A DNA stretch of 64,000 nt, taken from Adenophora triphylla var. japonica (taxonomy: Eukaryota; Streptophyta; Magnoliopsida; Asterales; Campanulaceae). The notes below the pieces were generated by a model, which ran no database searches, was not told where the DNA came from, and was given only the letters and a program-made list of their open reading frames with translations. Of this stretch, positions 55,888 through 64,000 are shown piece by piece. The stretch lies in NCBI GenBank assembly GCA_022495995.1, contig JAFEMH010000738.1, positions 1 through 64,000 of the forward strand. The letters run 5' to 3'. Every line of letters starts with the position of its first letter. The stretch's first letter is position 1. Made by a program: the position numbers and the translations under genes.

Positions 55888-58722
55888 CTACTGCTCACTT
55901 CTGGACTCTTTAGAAGCTAAGCAGTCGTCAAAAACCTTGACATCACAGAGGGTCCCACCTGCTTCATCTGCAAAACTGATTTTCTTCCTCTCTTTTGGGG
56001 GTGGTGTGTTTTCTTGGATTGTGGTTTCAGTAGAAGGAACATCATTGTCAGTCAATTTCTGCAGTTAAAAATGTATTTTTGATGAATTTAGAACTAGATT
56101 TGTTCATGAGAAACCAAACAATCTCTCTGCAAAATAAGTTACAAATTTCTCATTTTGTTTCGTTAAGTACTTGATAAAGAAAACTTACCATGATTTTGCA
56201 AAAACGAGTACAGTCCCTAGACATCATGGAAAGCCACTTTCTTGCAGTTTCTTCGGTTCTTGTTGCAGTCTTGATTGCCACTTTGACCTGTGAAAATAAT
56301 ACAAGTAGACATAATTTTAGTCCATCAGTACTTATTATGCATATTTATTTGTACTCCTATAAAGCATAAACCTGAGGAGAGAACATTCTCCATTTTTTTC
56401 TGCTTTTTAAGTACCTCATCTGCATCATTTTTCAAGGAAGCAGAGCGGTATGATTCATACAGCACTTTTTCTTCCACAATGTCCTTCATAGACTTCAACT
56501 CGGTTATAAGCTTCAGTGCAAGGGATTCAATGTCCTGCATCTGCCTCTGTGAGAAGGCAATTGCACTCTCGGAACAAGCTTGAACTGACGTGCACCCAGT
56601 ACTAAGATTAGGAAGTGAACGACAAAGACGGGGACCCTCAAGGCAACCTTTGGGTGCAGAACTTTTTCTTGGTGGAGAAGGTCTTTTGGGTTTCTTGATA
56701 ATCTGCTTGGGGCTTATAGTGAATTTGGTTCGTATAACCTTTTCAGTCTCTTTAGGATAAGATGTTTCAATACTACTCTTACTGTCTGATCCAGCTAAAG
56801 AAGCCTTTTCAACATCTTGTTTCCCGAAGAACAGTTTCTCCTTGCATTCTGAAAGAATTAAAATCCAAGATAAGCGTATAAAAGACATATTGTGTTCAGA
56901 GAAAAAAAAATGTTAACATCAGGCTTCCATAATGAATTCTGCACAATGCGTTGAAAAATCAAATAACTAGATCCTCAAAGTGAGAAAGGGCTTGTTGTTA
57001 ATTTGGAAAAATCTGCCCGGTGTATAGCTGATCGGTTCAAGTCTAACCAGCCGTGAAGTTGCCTACATTCTTCATTTACCCATAGGGGTTGACAAAAACT
57101 ACCCACTAAGCATCAGTAAAAAAAATTATGAGAAAGGTAGTGGTGACTTACTGTAGAGGTTTATGTCATCAAGTGACTCGCAAGTCTTCATAGCCAAACA
57201 TAGCTTTTCCTGAGAAGTTGGAGAAATAACCTGAGAAGCAAAGCAAACAAGGTAAGCATCTTCCATAGGATTAAAAAGGTCATATCTATATCGAACATAG
57301 AATACCAAGTACCTTTCTTGTAGAAGGGAACCTCTCAGGTGGCTGCTGCCGCTCACTATATTGACAGTCCTTGATCTCTGAAGATGAACACTCACTGACA
57401 GTATCATGGGGATAGTTGTGATCGGAGACTTTTCTTTCAGCATCTATAGTGTCAGGAACTAATATCTGCTTGTCCTTGTGCTTAGGAGAAGCATCCTCCA
57501 AGAATGTTGAATCATTTTTAGAGTCCAAGAAATCCAATTCTGTATTAGCACTAGTTGATGTTACAAGTGGCTTCTCCACAGTACTGGGTGAATGATCCTC
57601 CACAGATATCATCTCATTTACAGGACTCAAACAAGAATGTGACATCCAAGTTGAGCAAGTGTTCTTAACCGGGGCGCTCATAGAGCTATTTTCCTGTAAA
57701 ACTTCCATGCATGAACTACCTAGATGACCAATTTCCATGCAACAAAGGCCATTATCAGCTGTTGCATCAGACACTTCAATTCCAATATTGCTTTCCTCTT
57801 GTACAAAATGTTGCATATCAGAACATGTTTGAGGGCTACTACACATAATTGGAGACTGATTCTTGTCAGGAGAAAGTGGTTCCATGGAAGGTAGAGTATG
57901 TACATCTCCTTCTCTTGTCATATCTTTTACGTGCAAAACAGGAGACTGTTGCCCCACCATTTCTTGATGACCCACTTCTGTGTGCTCCCAACCATTCCCA
58001 GGAAGATTAATTATGGACTCAACATGCTCCAGATGGTCATATGAAACTTCAATAGTATCACAAATAGGTTCCCTACCTGTGACAATTTCAAGGTTTGAAC
58101 CGGATTTCACTCCAGAAAAACCCACTAGCTCGTCAGAAATGGTGGACTCAGTGACATATGTCATGTTTAGGCAATCTGAGTACTCGGCATCCTGACATTC
58201 AACTCTGACGGTAATTGTCGCATAGGGATCGCCATTAGCTTGGAGGGAAGTTTCAGCATCTGTAGTCTGCTCAGTGTTACATGAAAGAGAATTTTCATTA
58301 GATACAACTATATTTTTCTTGGCACGCTTCTTTTTAGACTTTGGACTCTTCGAAAGCTTTGATTTCAAACTGCTGAGTGGCTGCTTGAGATCCAAATCAT
58401 CATCATCTGGTTCCAATTCAGTGGGTTCTTCTTTGGGAGTCAAAAAAACAGGTTCTGCAGCCTTCCTTTTCTTTGGTTTGCATTTTTTCTTCAGCTGTTT
58501 TAATGTCATTTCCCCCAAAAGTTCATCTTCGGTAGCACTTTGCCTAGTACTTCTGTCTACAGAAGGACATGGAAAGTCACTGTCTGGAACACCTATTATA
58601 TCTTCCAGCTTTTTGAATGTGAGTCCCGGCCTTCCACAGGAGTTCACGTTTTGAACTACTTGGACCATACCATCTTTAATCGCCCGTATAAAGTGAAAAT
58701 TACTGCAAACTTTAAGACTCAT
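55888..58722 (-). CDS. Conserved-looking nuclear protein of unknown function (5 coding exons)
   Basis: Coding exons (minus): 58722-57313, 57230-57152, 56848-56415, 56287-56189, 56058-55888, all with GT-AG borders and continuous phase, giving 730 residues. An in-frame TGA six bases upstream fixes the ATG at 58722. Residues 78-87 (KKKCKPKKRK) and 128-136 (KSKKKRAKK) look like nuclear localisation signals around an acidic patch (103-111). Residues 140-470 are Ser/Glu-rich and probably disordered. About 595-640 is helical (MQDIESLALKLITELKSM). Residues 699-703, KKISF in RKKISFADEAGG, fit the RVxF docking motif for protein phosphatase 1. I cannot name the family. A PP1-regulating or chromatin-linked role is inference. 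Convergent with the OVATE gene. Confidence 0.88.
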
Positions 58723-58782
58723 TTTTCAATAGATAGCTTGTATTCTTCGGCTTCCGCTTGAACTTAACGGTCGCAAATTGAT

Positions 58783-60387
58783 CTATATTATGAAAAAACG
58801 AATTAAGACATAATTAAAAAAAAATGGAAATGATGTATTGAAGTGGTTTAAATAAAGATAAAATAAATTGCTTGAATCTTGACAGCACAAGATGTACAAC
58901 TGAAAGAAAATAAACTGAAATTGACACAAGGAAGCACTTTCATGCCCCCTTATCCTGTATTGGTGCCAAATAATCAGAACCATGATAAGAAACATAAATA
59001 TAGATCCATACGGACGACAGAACATACAATTACAACGGTCATTTAAGACCCCAAAACTACATAATATAAATAACACTGCGAGACACAGAGTATCATAGGA
59101 GGTTATAAAGAAGCTAGAAGGTAATCCCAATTTTATAAAAAAAAAGAAGCTTATGACATGTGTCAAGCAATGCTAAGTTGTCAGTCAAGCAAACGAAATG
59201 TCTTTTCTGTTGAAACACTCCACCAGGATAATAAATCAAAACCTCCAAGATTAGTTGACCCAAGAGCTCTTCTCCCTTGGTGTAAAGCATAGGAAATTTT
59301 AAAAACATCTTGAAACACCTCTAAATGTTAGTAATATTTATGCTAATGCTCAATGCTGACCTCTATCTTCAAAATTACCACCAAACAGAGAAACATACAG
59401 CTTCAACTAATCATAGCCTGAAGAAAGGGTCATCAAAATGCCATTATCCTCTTTCAAAATGTTCACTGCACATGAAGCACAACTGACCATGTATGCACCT
59501 AATACTTGGACTGATAAAATGGACTAATAACTTGAATACAAAACTCAAGTATTGCATATGTGAATTATGATAAGACTTTTGAAATCTGAACAGCTAGCTA
59601 CAATTACTTACTATCAACACCAATACATAATAAAAACAATGTACTATTAAGTCTTGTACAAGGTGGGAACGAAGCTTTCCACAAGCACAAATGTTCTATG
59701 GTCCCAAGAGGTTACATCCTAAAAGAAAATCATTGACATTGTTAAAACAGTTTTCTTCTGAACATTACTCAAACCTGAATAACAATTCTTGAAATAACAT
59801 CATACACATCTATTTTTACATAGACACCAAAGAACAAACAATGCCTCCAAGCGAAGTACAAATGTGCGTATAGACCACTTCTACTTTAGTAGAGATTTTA
59901 GTTGTAGTAGAAAATGTATCTAGTACCGTTGAATTCACCTAATGAAAACAAATTGTCGAATTACTCAAGCAATAGTCACAACTAGTCAATAACAATTACT
60001 TAGCCAATTTCAAATAATACGAGTTCAAATTGCCTAGCACCAACTAAAAGATAATGAGTCTAAAAGCAACCCACACATTCTCCAGACAAATTTCAGATGA
60101 ATGCAAAACACCAATTTCGATTTATCAAATGATAGAAAAATAGTAATAATACGAAGATGAGGAGGATAAGAACACCCATTTCGAACCCTAACCCTAACCC
60201 TAACCAATTAGATCGTATAAAATTAACAATTTTTCTTCAACAAAATCCAAATTCGTGTAATTGCGGATCTAAACTCATAAAAAAGTGACAAAATTAATAT
60301 TTCTTGCAAACAAATCTCGCTTATTTTTATCAGGATATGATAATAACGGAAACAACAACAGGAAAACATCAATATTCGATATCTAAC
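58783..60387 (-). other. 5' UTR intron of the minus-strand gene
   Basis: A 1.6-kb interval between the acceptor TTCATAATATAG (just above 58782) and the donor ATCAACG|GTTAGAT (60387). It is AT-rich and contains three CCCTAA repeats at 60186-60203. No other gene is seen in it. Confidence 0.6.
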
Positions 60388-60640
60388 CGTTGATGGTGTT
60401 TGTAAGATAAAGATGGCTGTCGACGGCTGCCTTTGCGCGAGAGACTATGTTTCTCTGGGGATATCGACCGGAGAGCTTCAACGATATCGAGAGAGATAAA
60501 GATGAGTGAGATTTGCGGGGGCGGTAAGAATGAGGAATGGCGCCAAGGGATTGTGGTGAACTAAATGAGAGCAGATCTCGCGCCAAATGCGTTGGCGGGT
60601 ATTAGGGTTTTTCAATTTCCAAATTGGCGGGTCCACTTGC
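60388..60640 (-). promoter_or_regulatory. Leader exon and E2F-like promoter of the minus-strand gene
   Basis: The leader exon ends at 60388. Upstream on the minus strand, TTTGGCGC (60580-60587) matches the E2F consensus TTTSSCGC. ATTGGCGG (plus strand 60623-60630) matches WTTSSCSS. Two near-matches, TTGGCGCC at 60539 and TTGGCGGG at 60592, lie close by. A telo-box-like TTAGGGTTT is at 60602-60610. Such clusters mark plant genes induced at G1/S. Confidence 0.6.
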
Positions 60641-61073
60641 TTGTGCTGTTAGTACGGTGCTAGCGTTTGTTGATTAACGAATATCCACCGTAGATTGAAA
60701 ATGGAAAATTGGCGTTCCTTGATGTCTTTAGGCTTTAGAGTCAACGTCAAAAAGGTACTATAGGGCTAGTTGAATCAGAGTTTTCTTCTTGAGCCACTTT
60801 CATGAGGGCCCTTCAGCCTAAGCCTATTGCCATCAAGGGACTATATATTTCACAAAAAACCATTCAACATTTATTTTTTCACATTTTTAGAAAAATTCAA
60901 CAAACATGATATTTTATTAAGGTTTACTTACATATTTTAACCATCAAAATGAATCTGATAGTTCAACTATAAGGGTCATTTTTTTTCAAAACACAAAAAA
61001 ATATATGATATATTATTAAGATTGAATCTCATGTTATTTTAGTTCTGAAGGTTTAATTAGATGATTCATGTAG
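60641..61073. other. Intergenic DNA
   Basis: AT-rich, no gene. GGGCCCTTCAGCCTAA at 60807 resembles GGGCCCTTCGGCCTAA at 3048 and 3808. Confidence 0.45.
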
Positions 61074-63122
61074 AGAAAAGTATCTTTTTCGTCCTTAAAG
61101 TCCTTTAAATTTTACCTTTTCGTTCCTAAACAATTTTTTTTTATCTTTTCATCCTTGACCTATCGTTTTAAGGATGATGTAGTCCTTCCAGTTAACGGGC
61201 ATTTAATAATCCGTTAAATCCACTTGAGCTGGCACCAAGTTGTCACATTTTGTCCTACATGAAGCTTACTAAGCAATTAAAATAATGATGAAAATTTTTG
61301 AATACATAAGGGGAGGAAAGTGTAAATTTTGAAATAATTATTTAAATTAAATAAATAAAAAGGTGAATCTCCAACGGAAAAATGTCTAAATAATATTCTA
61401 GCTTACAAAAATTAATAAAGAAAAAGAAAAAGAAAAAATTACACCATCCCTCTCTCTTCATCTTTCCTACCCATCTCCTTCCTTCCTACCTACCCATGTC
61501 ACCACTGATTACTTCGATGCCACCGATTCCCCTAACCCAGATTCGTGATCTCAAGTTGTCCTCCCACGCTTCCATATCGTCTCCATCACTCCGTCTCCCG
61601 CATTCCGTCTCCTTTCCGACACCCATTAGTCCCTTTTCGGTTGCGTCACCTATGTCTTCTCCGGCCAATCTCCGCCGAAAATCCTCAACCCACTACAAAT
61701 CAGCAAAGCCCCATATGATATCTACCAGATTCAAACTGAACTCCTCCTTCTACACCCTCTTGTCTGTGCCTCCTTTTTCCTACAGATCTGGCGACCCGAT
61801 TTCGTGGCCGGTGGTGGAGACTTCCATTTCCAGATCTAGTATTTTGAAGAAGACGAAGACAAATGGCAGACTTGGGATCGCAATTTGAAGAAGAACGTTG
61901 AGGCATGGGTTCGATCCAAACTCAGATCTTGGATTTTGGTGATGTTGCCTGAGAAGGAGGAGGCATGGGTTCGTTACATATAATTTTTGTGATTTTTTTT
62001 TCTCAATAATTGTTGTATTTTCTTTAATTGTTATATTTTCTTTAATTGGGTTTCATGTTTTTTTCATGAATTGACCTGATTCTTCTAAGCCAAGATCTGT
62101 GTTTTAACAATCCATATTTCATAGCTTCCATTGTTGACTATTTTGTTCTTTTTTCATGGGTTTGAATGTTTGACTTTTTCAAAATTACGAGAACGTTCTT
62201 TAAATTTGGTCAATTTTGTGCCCTATATTGGAAAATATGCTTCTTTCTTATGTTTATTGATGAGAGAATTCATTTTTTTGGATTCAGAGTTGACCTATTT
62301 TTTTGCTTGAACAGAGAAGGAGAGTATTGATTATTTGATTTGCAGCTTATTTACGGCTTTTTTTTTTTCGATTTTGCTCATTTTGGTTGGATTCTGGGAT
62401 GGATAGAGAGAAATTTAATTCTTAGAAAAGGGTTTTTCTTGAATTTAGTTGATTAGTAAGTGAAATGAGTTGAATGGTGGCGTTTGTTGTTGAATATGAC
62501 GGTGGTGTGTTTAATTTGGTGTTGATAGCGGTGGTCGATGATGTTTGTGTGGTAGTGGCGGCGGCTGCTGCTGTTGTATGGTGGGTGTGTTGGTAGTAAT
62601 GGATGTTTAATTGTGTTCAAGAAATATAACGAAATTAAAAATAAAAAAAATTGAATGAATTATAAATTAACTATATTTTGTTTATTAACCCAATTAATGG
62701 TATGTTGTCATAAAATAATATACAAAATAAATCAGTGAAATAATATACAAAATAAATTAGTGAGAGTGCTTAAAATAAAATTAGTGGAAGATAAAATGTC
62801 ATTTATTATTTAATTTAAATAATTATTTCAAAATTTATCTCCTAGGCGCTTTTGTGCGTGCATGTGTGTGTGTGTGTGAGTAGTGAAAAAAAAAAAAAAA
62901 CTTTCCATCATTGTTTTAATTGCTAAGTAAGCTCCACGTAGGACAAAAGGTGACAACTTGACGCCAGCTCAAGTGGAGTTAACGGATTATTAAATGCCCG
63001 TTAACTGGAGGGACTACATAATCCTTAAAACGATAGGTCAAGGATGAAAAGGTAAAAAAAAATTGTTTACGGACGAAAAAGTAAAATTTAAAGTACTTTA
63101 GGGACGAAAAAGGTACTTTTAT
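61074..63122. mobile_element. Non-autonomous MULE-like element with 224-bp TIRs
   Basis: 61074-61297 and 62897-63122 are inverted copies, for example GTTAACGGGCATTTAATAAT against ATTATTAAATGCCCGTTAAC. The 1.6 kb between includes a GC-richer, exon-like stretch (61440-61960) with a 130-residue ORF rich in Ser/Pro and a GGTGTG-rich stretch at 62480-62600. No transposase is found and no clear target duplication is visible. Long TIRs fit Mutator-like elements, and the cargo fits gene capture. Confidence 0.7.
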
Positions 63123-63314
63123 AGTTAAAAAAAATACATAACATAATTTTCATAAAAGATAACGATATGTGTACCAAATATACTGTACATAATAACATGG
63201 TCTAAAAAAACTCGTAAATCTAGAGTTTCTACTATAGTTGTTGCAAGGGCCACGATAGCATCAACCAAGTTTAATAAGCCAGATGTGATATAACACACTA
63301 GTCTACACACTATC
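63123..63314. other. Short intergenic gap
   Basis: AT-rich; nothing recognised between the TIR element and the LTR. Confidence 0.5.
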
Positions 63315-64000
63315 TGATGTGATTGTGAAATATGGATTGGGGCATGAACAGCACGTTAGGCCCAGCGTGGCGAAATGGGTCAAGTAGGCCAAATGTATAA
63401 AGTGGGTATTATAGGTAAGCCTATAAATGTGAAGCGGCATTCGAGTGAGGCGACAAGAATAATGGCGACACGAGTATGTTGAAGCGTGAGAATGAGTAGT
63501 AAGCGAGAAGTGCCCGTTGGCAGTTGGCGACAGGTTTCGATAAGTTTAACAGGCGACAAGTATAGTGCGAGTAGAAGATGGGATTGGCGACAATATGAGT
63601 ATTGCCCCCTTTTCTTAGGATTGTCGCATGGGCGACAATCATGACTGGTGACGTTAAATGACTGATGTGCTGCCACTTGGGTACCCTCTACAACCGTCAA
63701 AATAGTATGATTTGACAAGGTGAACAGTGATTTACCACTAACTTGGGGGTGGTTGGCACCCTTAGTGGATGATTAACAAGTGTCCCCCCATATGCAAGGC
63801 ACATGCTGCATGGGGGTATATAAACCTTAGAGAAAATAATATTTGTAAGTCTCTCACACTCTCTCTAAGCTCTCTCTCTCTCTCTCTCTCTCTCTAAGTT
63901 CCATTGTTATCCACCTTGCTACCAGTCACTTATTCTCACGCCGGAGGGATTTTTCCGGAGCCACCCCCGACTTAGTTTACCTTCTTGCTTGTGTGTAGGT
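63315..64000 (+). mobile_element. LTR of a gypsy-type element, cut by the window end
   Basis: GGCGACA-rich U3, TATA box GGTATATAAACC near 63816, a (TC)n leader at 63867-63893, then TTATTCTCACGCCGGAGGGA, TTTTTCCGGAGCC and CCCCGACTTAG. These are typical of the R-U5 part of plant Tat/Athila LTRs. The start is approximate and the end lies beyond the window. Confidence 0.6.

Noticed and set aside
60185..60204. CCCTAA repeats suggesting an interstitial telomere.
   Set aside because: Only three repeats, with CCCTAA instead of the plant CCCTAAA unit, inside an intron; too short to call.
60383..60586. 67-residue ORF in the leader exon of the minus-strand gene as an alternative protein start.
   Set aside because: Splicing at 60388 to 58782 brings it into a frame that stops after about 20 codons, and the main ATG at 58722 has its own upstream in-frame stop. 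At most it is an upstream ORF.

Overview
The window looks like nuclear DNA of a flowering plant, most probably a eudicot. It holds spliced genes with GT-AG introns, a plant-only OVATE-family gene, box C/D snoRNAs whose guides fit plant 18S and 25S rRNA, Stowaway-type MITEs ending in CTCCCTCCGTCCC, and several families of Ty1/copia and Ty3/gypsy LTR elements. Most of the first 53 kb is transposon-rich and gene-poor. Conventional genes are at the right, about 53.5-60.6 kb.

Layout. (1) 0-29.4 kb holds three related copies of one decayed, unidentified gene: 1-2.3 kb, cut by the window edge; 8.9-12.4 kb; and 25.0-28.9 kb. The first and third share 2.93 kb of near-identical DNA. Each copy carries its own insertions (hAT-like element, SINE, solo LTRs, MITEs). 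Target-site duplications and paralogous unoccupied or ancestral sites let much of the insertion order be read. Between the copies lie a tRNA-Gln gene (5.23 kb), a truncated Tat-type gypsy element (13.8-15.4 kb), an unrelated broken gene remnant (15.45-16.59 kb) cut by a copia LTR, and a degenerate plant-mobile-domain gene between GGCC-rich minisatellite arrays (21-23.4 kb).

(2) 29.46-41.58 kb is one 12.1-kb Tat-lineage Ty3/gypsy element. Its gag-pol lies on the minus strand and is broken by frameshifts. Two long open reading frames lie antisense to it, on the plus strand, between integrase and the 3' LTR.

(3) 44.7-46.1 kb carries the most interesting functional locus: a minus-strand cluster of four box C/D snoRNAs. 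Two have guides to 18S rRNA and two are sister copies with a guide to the 5' end of 25S rRNA. Upstream is a telo-box plus TGGGCY promoter of the kind seen on plant ribosomal-protein and snoRNA genes. A tRNA-like sequence with a GA microsatellite inside it sits within the cluster.

(4) 46.2-53.3 kb is a field of MITEs, microsatellites and the 3' end of a copia element. (5) At 53.54-54.45 kb is an intact single-exon OVATE family protein gene. At 55.89-60.6 kb, on the minus strand, is a five-coding-exon gene for a 730-residue, probably nuclear protein of unknown function. It has a C-terminal RVxF-like PP1-docking motif and E2F-like sites in its promoter. (6) 61.07-63.12 kb is a non-autonomous element with 224-bp terminal inverted repeats around GC-richer cargo. 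A further gypsy LTR runs off the right edge.

All calls come from reading the sequence; no database search was possible. Comparisons with rRNA and protein families are from memory.
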